From positions 9,698,123 through 9,762,122 of the forward strand of contig WMCF01000025.1 of NCBI GenBank assembly GCA_009792885.1: 64,000 nucleotides of DNA, written 5' to 3'. Made by a program: the position numbers and the translations under genes. Shown here in pieces: positions 54,766-64,000 of the stretch; position 1 is the stretch's first letter, and each line of letters starts with the position of its first letter. The notes below the pieces were generated by a model. That model ran no database searches. It was not told the DNA's origin and saw only the letters and a list, made by a program, of their open reading frames with translations. This DNA comes from Eremophila alpestris peregrina. Taxonomy: Eukaryota; Chordata; Aves; Passeriformes; Alaudidae.

Positions 54766-56502
54766 TAAACCTGCAAATCTCAGACTAATATACATGTAAG
54801 AATAATAACATTCATTTAAGGTAAAAATTACAGAATATTCTTCTGTTCTGTACCGTAGAATATATCACTTATTTAAGACAAACAATTTCTGAATTAATAA
54901 ACAGCAAAAAAAAAAAAAATTATCTCCCAGTTTTTACTCTGAAATAGTTACCATCAGTACATTTGGGAGGATTCATATAATTTATAGCTGTGATTTTTGT
55001 ATAGTATTCCAGTGGCAGCACGCAGCATAAAATTATAGTATCATGAAAGTAATGAATCATGAAATGCTTTGCAAACAGAAAACCAACAAACGATACATGA
55101 GAGAAATCTAAACTATCTAGTGTTTACTTGCCAACACACATGTTTATTTAACATGTGCTATATTTTAAGCCTAGGTAACTTTCACACCTTTCTTCTAGTG
55201 TAGTAGGTGATTATGACAACATTTTATCTGAGTATTTTTATGAAAAACAGCACACCAGTTGTTAAGCCAGTTTTGACACCTCTTACCAAAAAAAGAAAAC
55301 AAACCTAAAGAAGAATCTTAGCATTTGAAGGCATTTCTAACATTTCTTTTCAAAGGGCAAAAGAGTGGTGAGACTGTGGAATCTTTCCAAAGGCTAAGCT
55401 ATAGTGCAGTTTAAATGTCAGTATAGGCACATCTCCAGAGGCAGACATGTGCACATTCCAGAAGTAAAGGAGCAGAGAGGCAGCTTGCATAGTTATGTGC
55501 AGGCACAATAGGATAAAATCACATTCATGTGGCCAGAATTATTCTGTGCAAGAGAAGAGCCCCACAGGCTGCCAGCTAGATGGGCCTCCTGAAGAGCAGT
55601 GGGGATATTTAGAGCAGTCACCACTTGCATCAGAAGCAAAACTCCTGCCTTAGCTCTATTCTGCTAAAATATATAATAATACAGCTTTTCCAGGAAGAAG
55701 TGAGAAGACTGAAAACAGTAGGAAAGCATAGTTGGTAAAAGCAGATACAAAATTCAATGCCCAGACCAAGCACCCCTGCATCAGTGTGCCATGGCAATTA
55801 TTGCTCTAAAAGAAGGGAAGATGACTTTATAGAAAGCTTTGTCTCTGAAGCCACAGTGCTGCCCAAGAAGACACAGTCAGCCCAGCATTTCTCCAAAGCT
55901 TCCTAAAGCTCAAGACACTGGCATACATATGCAAGACAAAAACATGAAAATACAGATTATTCCTAAAAAAAGCGGTTATTTGTTAAAAGAAAAATCTCCC
56001 TAAAAGTCAGGCTAGATTAGTTTATGTATTGAAGAATGTGATTATATATAATTTTAATTAAATAAGCTATATATTTTCATACACCTTACTTTTATAAGCA
56101 AATCTTACTGACAGTGGTAAATATAAAATCTTTGGCTCTGGTAATGTCCTTACTCCAGACACAAACACTATTTGACATTAGACTAGAAAACCTTGGGGGA
56201 CATACCTGCCTTCTTCTGTCACAAGTACAAGAAGACGGAACAAAACTTCTATACAATTCCAACATCTCAATCTAAAAGGACTTCTTGAATTACATTTCCT
56301 TGGGTTTTTTAACAAAAGAACTGGCTTCTGTGATAAGAATTTAACTAATTTGTGACATACAATTACACTTGCTGCTGTCTTGTAGCACAGAAAAGACATG
56401 TAGGCATGTGGGAAATACAGAAAAGCAGAAAACTCTCATAGCAGTGTGGATGTAGGCCTAGAGTTATAAAGACACAAGAATGAGGACATGGAACAATAAG
56501 AC

Positions 56503-56903
56503 TGCATTTTTGTGATGTGTTGAGTTAGGCCTTAGCAAGTCGAAAAATACGTTAGAGCAAGAGAATATCAAAGTTTAAAAATGAGGCTCTGTGCTTTGTT
56601 TATAGAAGAGCATAAAAAGTTCCTGAGTAGCAAGAAATATGAAAGAAGCACCTGTTGTTAGATATAAGGTATACAGGTAGTTTTAATGATTGGTTTATGC
56701 AGATACCTGTAAGCTTTTAACAATTTGGTATTGGTTAGAAAACTTTTAAAAGGCCTTGTAACACAGAGAATTCTTGCTGTTGGCAAGACATGAGCTGTTA
56801 CCATCGTTGGTGTCTCACCCTGTACTGGGGCTGATGCTGCAATAAAGCTCGAGGAACGTCTCGAGGAAAGTCCCATCCTGTTATTTGGAAATCAGATCCA
56901 ACA
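56503..56903 (+). mobile_element. Second solo LTR, different family, with AATAAA signal
   Basis: The segment has LTR organisation. An A/T-rich U3-like part (TTAGGCCTTAGCAAGTCG near 56524) is followed by a TATA-like CTTTTAAAAGGCC near 56743, a probable R region (TTGGTGTCTCACCCTGTACT), AATAAAGCTC at 56841, and a short U5 with the direct repeat GCTCGAGGAACGTCTCGAGG, ending ATCCAACA. If the start is TGCATTTTTGTG at 56503, the flanks are TAAGAC and TAAGCA, an imperfect duplication. The 5' boundary could instead be the TGTGATGTG at 56511. It has no internal retroviral sequence and is antisense to CTNND2. It differs from the LTR family at 34768. Confidence 0.6.
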
Positions 56904-57139
56904 TAAGCACACATATAAGTCTTTATTCTTAGTTACCTTGCTTTCAAACAATCTAGTTATTTTATTTTTTTACTAAAGTAGTAATTACATTATCATAATA
57001 GAAACAAAAGTCGTTTCCTTTTTGGTGTGGCTATTTACATACAAAAAAAAATGGCCTAATAATTGATTTTGTTGCCCTGTAGTCAATTTTGTAGAGTGAT
57101 ATTTGCAGAAATCACTGTAATGCACCACTCCTTGCTATC

Positions 57140-57590
57140 AGCTCCGTGGCCTGTGAAGTCTGAACGGGACCAAGGGGCCCAAGCACACGAGCCAAGCGCA
57201 GCAGTCCTGGCTCCCTTGCACACACTGCTCCGGGTGCCGGGAAGCCGCGCCTCCTGCGCGGGCCAGCTCACCGGGGAGACCCATGGAACTGCAGCAGCGT
57301 GGGGCTCAAAGAACTGCATCCCGACACTGAGCTGGGAAGGAACATCAGAGCTGTGAATGAGGCGCCTGCTGAAGTGTTTTCAGGCGCACTGGCTGAGAGC
57401 AGCTGCCCTGCAGCATCCTGCTTTCCCCGCAGCGGTGCGGGAGCTCTCTGGGAAAAGCCCCTTTATCCGCTCCGCTCATCCCCACGCTCCCCAGGGCTGC
57501 CCGGGCCCCGCGGGGGAGGCTCTGCTGAATCGCCTGCTTCATAAACACTAGCCCGAGGAGGTAAAAGCCCGCAAAGTAAACGAGACGGGG
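57140..57590. promoter_or_regulatory. Intragenic CpG island, candidate alternative CTNND2 promoter
   Basis: A hand count gives about 29 CpG dinucleotides in roughly 450 bp, with GC near 60%. That is an observed/expected ratio near 0.7, against very few CpGs in the flanking AT-rich intron. It lies about 2.5 kb upstream of the recognised exon on the CTNND2 strand. On that strand a GATAAAG element (57461-57467) could serve as a weak TATA-like motif. I do not recognise a repeat family in it. Known: vertebrate CpG islands commonly mark promoters. The promoter role here is inference. An unrecognised GC-rich mobile element is the main alternative. Confidence 0.5.
57272..57430 (-). other. Candidate alternative CTNND2 first exon inside the CpG island
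   Basis: On the minus strand an ATG at 57284-57282 (context TTCCATGG, G at +4 but T at -3) opens ATG GGT CTC CCC G. A donor-like GGTGAGC follows, with its GT at 57271-57270. The leftover G is phase 1. Spliced to the exon at 54720, G plus AA makes GAA (Glu), and the frame continues into the CTNND2 peptide, giving MGLPE before TMPVPDQ. An in-frame TGA lies eight codons upstream of the ATG, so no longer reading exists in this frame. The 5' end near 57430 is a guess placed about 30 bp downstream of the TATA-like motif. A 13-nt coding match with a donor can arise by chance. RNA evidence would be decisive. Confidence 0.25.
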
Positions 57591-59530
57591 AGTCCAGAAC
57601 TACACAAAATGCTTGCCCTAGCACAAACGCTCCAGAATATTTAAAGTGTATTTGAGAAGGACTGCAAGGCTGCATGGCCAACGGGGAAGCTGCTGTGTGA
57701 CCAAAAAGATGCTCCTGGTACAGCAAACAACAGTTTATGTGAGTTCAAAACAATCACATCCATGAGACACAGGCAGCAACTGCCCGCTGCTGTTGCTAAC
57801 TTCTTTCAGGGCTCAACTCAATTTCAGTAAATTTTAATTTTTAGGCCTTAAGTTTCTTTAACCTCTTTGTTTTCACCAAAAAACACTTCAAGAACTGCTT
57901 TGGCAATCTACATTTGCAAGCATCAGTTTAAATGGAAAAAAAATCTGGTTGCACAATCAACTACTGTCTCAAATTGTACCCACTCCAAATATGTTCAATA
58001 TCTGGAAGTAGCTAACATTCTGCTTGTTTCCATAATTTTTTTTTTTAATATAGATATTAAAAGAGGGGGGGAAGAAAATGATAAAAAAGGGCACGCTGCA
58101 CATCCTCTTCACCTAGAAACAGAGAAATCAATATGAATGTCTCTAACATTAAAGGGAATGTTTTGCGCCCCTATTAGAATAATTCTTCTGGACAAAGAAT
58201 GTAATTTCAAACATATATCATATGAGTTCAGTTTATTACTACAGTTCAAGGGGAAAGACTACAGCCAATAGCAGTCAGTAGGCCAGTACCCCTGGATCTA
58301 CAGCTGTGATATCCACCTGAATTGTTAATGTTATAGACTCTGACAGTCATTTTTCCATTGCTTAAATTTGTATGAGAAATACCACACAGAAAGGAAACAC
58401 AGAATGAATTTTCACAAGCAACAGAAACACTACTGTACTGAAGGTAGTTAGATTTTTTTAAAAAACCCAAAAAACCATGATTCAGCAACATGAAACAGTG
58501 TTTCAACAGTAAACACCAACATAGCAAGCACTCACATTTGCACATCTGTTCAGAGATGAACTTTTAATTTAGCTCAGTCTTCAGCGTAAGAAATTGGACA
58601 TTCTCAGGTTTCAGTGGGACTTAAAACTGTTAGTACTTTAAAATACAAAAAATACGGTTGAAATGTGCCTCTGCACCCCTAGCCCACCACCAAACTTCTA
58701 GACAAGCCAGATTTTTTTCCTGTCATTCCACATATTTAACACACAGAACCAGTCCTGCACAGCCACTCTCACTGAAGCCTCTCTTAGCCACCTCCCTCTG
58801 CCCCAGGCTCCACTGGCCTTATCAGCAGAAAATTTGCTTTGCTGCTTAATATAATACATTTAATCTCCCTGTTTCCTCCACTGTTCAGCATGGGCACAAA
58901 AACCCTAATAATTCCATCAGTTGTCTTCAAAAAGGCATTTTCCCACATAATGATAATGACCATGGTACCTTTCCTTCTTCTCTGGCTTCCCTTCCCTAAA
59001 AAAACCACCCCAATTCTGTTCATTTTTCATCATAAAGTAAATTGGCTGATAGCCTTTTAACCCACACTCCTGGGAACTACGCACCACAAACAAAGGGAAA
59101 ATTAGAGGAAGTACAAGAAGAAAAATAAAAGCTAAGCCATTTAACAGACTACACCATAGCTGAGAAACTACTAGAAGTAAACTGGCTACATTTAATTTCC
59201 ACAACAGCAACAGTATTTTCTATCTGCGTCACAAAATCACGGATGAAATTCTGTAAGTCAGAGCATATACACGCTCCTGAGAGAACCAAATTAAAATCTT
59301 AGACGATCATAGACAGATGAACAGGGAAAATAGTACCAGCCTTTTGGGAACATACTGGGAAGTCAGACATAAATAATTCATGGCTTCCCGTATTCCAAAG
59401 CGCTGGCAAAATTCTGTCTAGAGTTTGATCGTTTAAAAATTTTTTTCCCTGTCCTTCTAAGAGCTTAAAACTTTATCTCAGTTTAACTGAAAAACCCAAC
59501 AACCCTGTAAATCCAAGCAAGACCATCCTC

Positions 59531-59900
59531 TCCCCACCGGGCTGCAGGTGTCCGGGTGCTGGCTCTGGGGCGGTGCCAGCGGCTGCAGCGGCCCCAGCGC
59601 AGGGCACGGCCGAGCCCCTCAGCCACGGGCGGGCGGGCGAGAGCCCCGGGGAAAGCCTGGGCAAGGCAGGGCAAAACAGGGCTGAGCCAGGGGAACCGAG
59701 CCACAAACAGCCCTGCCAGCCCCGAGGGCACAGCGGGAGCAGGGACGGGGGCAGGAGAGACCCGGCAGGGATGGATGGCCCTGCGGCCTGCGAGAGACCC
59801 CGGCGGGGCACGGCTTTCCCTGCGGCCAGTGGGAAGGCCCCGCGTTGGAGCAGGGATAATGTGAGGGGGAAGCCCAGCAGAAAGCTGCCCGGCAGAAATG
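59531..59900 (+). other. GC-rich block abutting the CR1, possibly CR1 5' sequence
   Basis: It has about 26 CpGs in 370 bp by hand count and a sharp rise in GC from the AT-rich intron at its left edge. Near 59827 it reads CAGTGGGAAGGCCCCGCG and then TTGGAGCAGGGATAATGTGAGG, which resembles a GC-rich GGACCCACGCTGGAGCAG-type motif that I associate, from memory, with 5' regions of avian CR1 elements. If right, this is a CR1 5' UTR joined to the 3' segment at about 59900 with the reading frames deleted. Alternatives are a separate older insertion or a small CpG island. No gene is seen in it. Confidence 0.4.
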
Positions 59901-60480
59901 GACCTGGAAGCCATCTGAACACGATCCACGCGTGCCCAGGTGTCCAAGAAGGCCAAGGGCATCCCGGCCTGTATCAGCAGTAGTGCGGCCAGCAGGACCA
60001 GGGCAGTGATTGTCACCCTATACTGGGCACTGGTGAGGGCACCACGAATCCTGTGCTCAGCTCTGAGCCCCTCACAACAAGGACACTGAGGTGCTGGAGA
60101 GAGTCCAGAGCAGCAGGAGCTGGGGTTGTTTAGCCTGGAGAAAAGGAGGCTCAGCTGAGACCTTATCATTCTCTATAACCAGCTGAAATGAGGTTAGGGT
60201 TGGTCTCTTTTCACAAGTACCCTGTGAAAAAAGAGGAAACAGCCTCAAGTTGTGCCTGGAGAGGTTTAGACTGGATATCAGAAAGAATTTCTCCACCAAA
60301 AGGGTTGTCAAGCATTGGAACAGGCTGCCCAGGGAACTGTAATCATCATCCCTGCAAGTGTTTAAAACACATGTAGATTTGGTGCTTAAGGACACTGTTA
60401 AGTGGTGGACTCAGAGTGCCAGGTTAATGGCTGGACTCAATGATCTCAGAGGACCATCAGTTTGTACCTCTGTGATCCAC
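59901..60480 (+). mobile_element. CR1 non-LTR retrotransposon, 3' segment with small internal deletions
   Basis: Unmistakable avian CR1 blocks appear in order: GCCCAGGTGTCCAAGAAGG, CGGCCTGTATCAGCAGTAG, CTGGGCACTGGTGAGG, ACACTGAGGTGCTGGAGAG, GAGCTGGGGTTGTTTAGCC, CTCAAGTTGTGCCTGGAGAG, AAGCATTGGAACAGGCTGCC and GCTGGACTCAATGATCTCAG. It ends near CTCTGTGATCC, where the family carries its short 3' tandem tail. Compared with the family as I know it, about 60 bp are missing between GAGTCCAGAG and GAGCTGGGG, with another small gap in the middle. It covers the end of ORF2 and the 3' UTR only and has no coding capacity. Open frames antisense to it are shadows. Confidence 0.95.
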
Positions 60481-61306
60481 ATTTTTATGACTAGATCACA
60501 CAACAGCAATATAATTACATTCAGAACTGGGAAATAAAAGATGGAAAGACCACATTCCTTCTGTGACCCTTGGGAAGGCAGTGGATGCTGGATGGCAGAC
60601 ACCCTTCCTTGTAGGAGGATTTCATGCCTCATCTGAGGTAATGTAGCTAGTTCCAAGGTCAAACTGCAGAAGTCTGTTCAGGCTGAACTCAGGCACAGAG
60701 GTACATTCTACACCATAAATAAATCCTTGGATGAAACAAAATAATAAGATTTTAAAATGCATATGAAAATGGCAAAGCCAGATGTTGAGATGTCACTTAA
60801 AGTTTAATTTCACACACACACTTTGCATAGGTTATGGGTGGAGATTTACTAAACAAGAAACTAAAGAAGTATAGCCATGAAAATGCCATTGGTGAAAGCA
60901 GTTTGGTGGCATAGTTCTCTAATTACAAGTTGCCACTCTTTCTGCTCTCTCTCAGACGGGGTAGTAACATGTGCCTTTCATTGATCGTATTCTCCTCCTC
61001 CACATCAGAAATAACCAAGCTTAAAAGAAAAAAAAAATCTAGAACTAAAGAAGCTGCAGCATCAATGCTTAAACAGGCAGACTTCCAGTTTTAAATGCTC
61101 AAGTGAAGTTTCTTTAAAAGTCACTTTATTGAATTTTTTTTTACAGTCTAACATTTTATCACCCTTTCATGGGTAGAAAGTGCATATAGGTTAAAAAAAA
61201 CCCAAACCAAACCAGCCACCTCCACAATGTCTGAGAATCTACAGCAAAAGCCAAATCAGCCACTTAAATTGGCAACTGCACCAAATCACGGGAATCAGAA
61301 ACCCCA

Positions 61307-61328
61307 AATATCTTTTATAAAAGATATT
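61307..61328. repeat. Perfect 22-bp AT-rich palindrome
   Basis: AATATCTTTTA followed at once by TAAAAGATATT gives a spacerless palindrome. It has no neighbouring repeat structure that would make it a transposon end. Confidence 0.75.
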
Positions 61329-61987
61329 GCAGTAAGAAACACAGACTCAGTAGTGAATTCTTCCTGTACAATGAACCATTAATCAGTGAGTGCATTCATT
61401 ATAAAAGTGTAAGTCATGCTGTCTTACTGCACAGTAATCAAATCTGGCATGTTACTGAGCTCATCTGGAAAGCCACAAATGATACTGAAGTAGCCTTGGA
61501 TAACAACCAGCCACTTTAAATAATCCAATATGCAATTATGCATCAAGAAAAACTTTTTGCTTTCTTTCCTCTACCTTAGACAGCCTTTGTAGAGATTAAT
61601 GTATGGCTAGCATGTAACAATAGGCATTTCTATTGTTGCTATGAAAATTGCTCTTACCTTTTTTCTACTGTTTCAAAAACATGAGGACTTACTTCAAAAT
61701 GAAAATTATTTAATTTTTCTGGTTTTTTACCTAAAACTATTCCCACACTTAAATTCTGTTTATGATACCTAAACTAATATCATGATGGCAGAAGGGCTAA
61801 TGTTGATCCTCTTTCTACCTGTTTGTAATTAAAAAAAAATGCATAAATTACTCCAATGTTCTACATAATAATTGCACAATTTCCACTTGGATTATCTATT
61901 TCTCCCAGCATATTCAAACAGTTGCTATTTGAAAGACTACAGTTATTAACAGCTCCAACATACCAGCTTTTAACAACTGTGAGAAGC

Positions 61988-62006
61988 CAAAAAAAAAAAA
62001 AAAAAA
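61988..62006 (+). repeat. Poly-A tract
   Basis: A run of about 18 A in intron sequence. Other runs of 12 or more A or T lie near 2282, 54905 and 58038. Confidence 0.75.
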
Positions 62007-64000
62007 CTCCACCAAAAAAGCAAATAGACACAGATTTGGCATTGTATCTATGAATATGAAACCCACAGGCTTTTATGATGTTCACTGAGTAATCCTGATA
62101 AGCTAAGAATTCAGTGGGTATACATGATGAGTCAGAACGACACAGAATTAAGTAGCCTGGTCATTCTTGCAAATTATTTTATACATCACAAGTCATATTA
62201 AGTGCAGATATGGATGGGAAAAAATACCCAAAATAGTAATTCCCACTATTACATATTGTAAAGCCAACTCAAGTATTATCACATATGCCTGGCAGACTAA
62301 CAAATATGTTTACATTAGACTCTTGGAGTAAGATTCCAACTGGAAGAAGTAGAAATTTGCTCTGCTTGAGAATTCAGATATACAAGGAATTGCTTCCAGG
62401 AGAAAAATGACCCATTATTCCTTCAGTAATCTCAAAATATGGAGGTGAGATAGCATTGGCTCTGGCCAGCACAACACACACCTAATGCTGCATTGGATTT
62501 TTTTCTACAATGAATCTGAATCCTTCAGCTATGTGACAGTGAAACAGGGTAGAGAGTCTGTAAATAGGGGCCCTCCCTCCTCCTGCACAAAAACCCTTTG
62601 AAATCACAGATTGCTGTTACGGTCCTATCTTAGCTGACAAGCCTGGTACAATTTGTGTCTGGGTAAGTGTTCTTAAAAATAGGTTGATAATCTCTTGAGT
62701 CAACAGTAAGATAAGAAAAACTGCCAGAACCTGCCAAATAGCTTGAAGGTGAAAGCGTCTTCTGATTGCCTAAGTAGTTATCACAACATCCTAAAGCAGA
62801 TATCTCCTATGTTGAAATTACTAAGGCAGGAAAACAGATTAATTAAAGGAGACAGGATATCTTAAAGACCTTTGGAAAGGCTTAGGCTCAATTAGGGATC
62901 AGGGATACGTGGGATCAGTCAGCACTCTTCTTATTCTAGCTAACCCATCACAAGGGATTTCCAAAGAACAAGGGCTCTGTTTTCTTTCTGGGATTGTTCT
63001 TTGTCCATAGACTTACCCATATCCCAGCTAAGACAGATGAGCTTGGCTTTTGTCTTCTTTTGTGACTTTGGCTTGTTGCACTCAGTTATTTCAACCATAC
63101 TGTGTAAGTATTTAGGGCCTCTAAGGGTGTGAAAAAGAACTCTCTGGTTTAAAACCTAGGCAAAGCTGAGGTTCAGGTTTGTTAAATCATGAAATTTCTC
63201 TTTTTCCCTGCCTGCTCTTGGCAGAAGTGTGGTAGAAGATATAAAAGGTCCCCAGTGTCACAGTAAGGGATAAAGACAACTCTATTCTAAAACCTGACAG
63301 AAGAGAAGGTATACTGGTAAACTTTCTCCAATATTTTGTTTTGACTTAGACTGTTCTGAAGTCTGATAGACAAATATGAAATACCTAAAAATTCCTTCTC
63401 TTCCAAAGACGCCTGACTAAAAAAGGCATTTCCTGAAGCATTCCAAAGACTATAGCTCAAGACAAAAAAGTTTCTTCCTCAGGAACTCGCTACTTCTGTC
63501 CTGAGTTTTGATTCAACTATCTCCATTTTCCTGCTCTGCAAAGAGAAAGCAAAATGAAGGGTCTTACGAGCACAATAGCCTGAGGCCTCTACAGGCTGTA
63601 TCAGAAACTTTCCTGCCACTATCTACATTAACCAGAACACTGGAAGCCATATGAAACCTAAAGTCCAGACTAGTGCTTAAGCAAACTGCAGTAATTCCAA
63701 ACTTTTTAGTTCAATATGATCCTGCTAAGTATTTTTTTGCTCAAGTTATATGCCATAAAGCAAGGCAGTTTTACTTTTTGCTACAATGTTTACAATTTCA
63801 AGTAAGTTGAATTACTTATACAGCTTGCCTCCTTAAAATGAAACAAAAATTCTAAACCATACCCAATTATTTTAGAATAACTCAGAACTGCCTATGAGAA
63901 AAAAGGTACAGCATTTGGCCCAAAGGCAAATGGAAAAAAAGGCAAAGCCAGTCTAATTGTATATCCTTTGGTTTCTTTTCTTTCAAATCAGAGCCCGAAC

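Larger units (their letters stand above)
54766..64000 (-). other. CTNND2: CTNND2 intron preceding the recognised exon (3' part)
   Basis: This is the stretch upstream of the exon in the gene's direction. It contains an LTR at 56503-56903, a CpG-rich island at 57140-57590, and a GC-rich block plus CR1 at 59531-60480. The canonical first exon (protein MFARKPPG in mammals, from memory) was not seen, so the main promoter is presumed to lie to the right of the window. Confidence 0.8.
60481..64000. other. Intronic sequence to the right of the CR1
   Basis: AT-rich DNA with a 22-bp perfect palindrome (61307-61328) and a poly-A tract (61988-62006). No exon, RNA gene or further mobile element was recognised. 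Confidence 0.55.

Noticed and set aside
59483..60169. The longest open frame in the window, 228 codons on the minus strand
   Set aside because: It runs antisense through the CR1 and the GC-rich block. High GC explains the lack of stops, and the protein is Pro/Ala/Arg-rich with no recognisable domain.

Overview
This window looks like ordinary nuclear DNA from a bird, most likely a passerine. It is AT-rich and non-coding over almost its whole length. It carries CR1 non-LTR retrotransposons, the main avian interspersed repeat, and LTR pieces of a type I associate with songbird genomes. Nothing prokaryotic was seen (no operons, ribosome binding sites, CRISPR arrays or insertion sequences), and none of the longer open reading frames behaves like a gene.

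One real coding segment was found: a 134-bp exon on the minus strand at 54587-54720. It has a clean splice acceptor and donor, and its 44 codons match the N-terminal region of catenin delta-2 (CTNND2, delta-catenin/NPRAP), a neuronal armadillo-repeat protein. I take it to be the second coding exon. The gene runs right to left, so 54721-64000 is the 3' part of the preceding intron and 1-54586 is the 5' part of the following intron. The next exon, expected to open the coiled coil, was not seen, so that intron is longer than 54.5 kb here.

Layout. 1-14219: AT-rich intron with low-complexity tracts and a few small hairpins. 14220-14337: a fragment of the 3' end of a passerine-type LTR. 14338-34760: unannotatable intron. 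34768-35375: a near-complete solo LTR of the same family, with TG...CA ends and a 7-bp direct repeat on each side. 35383-41042: intron. 41043-42760: a long, degraded minus-strand CR1. 42761-50600: intron. About 50610-50710: an old CR1-like 3' tail. 54587-54720: the CTNND2 exon. 56503-56903: a second, unrelated solo LTR with an AATAAA signal. 57140-57590: a CpG-rich island about 2.5 kb upstream of the exon. About 59531-60480: a GC-rich block joined to a recognisable plus-strand CR1 3' segment. 60481-64000: intron.

The most interesting inference concerns the CpG island. On the CTNND2 strand it holds an ATG, preceded by an in-frame stop and followed 13 nt later by a consensus splice donor. Joined to the exon at 54720, this stays in frame, because the leftover G plus AA gives a Glu codon. 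It is therefore a candidate alternative promoter and first exon encoding a very short alternative N terminus. The evidence is positional and compositional only. All three LTR pieces lie antisense to CTNND2, as is usual for LTR elements tolerated inside introns.
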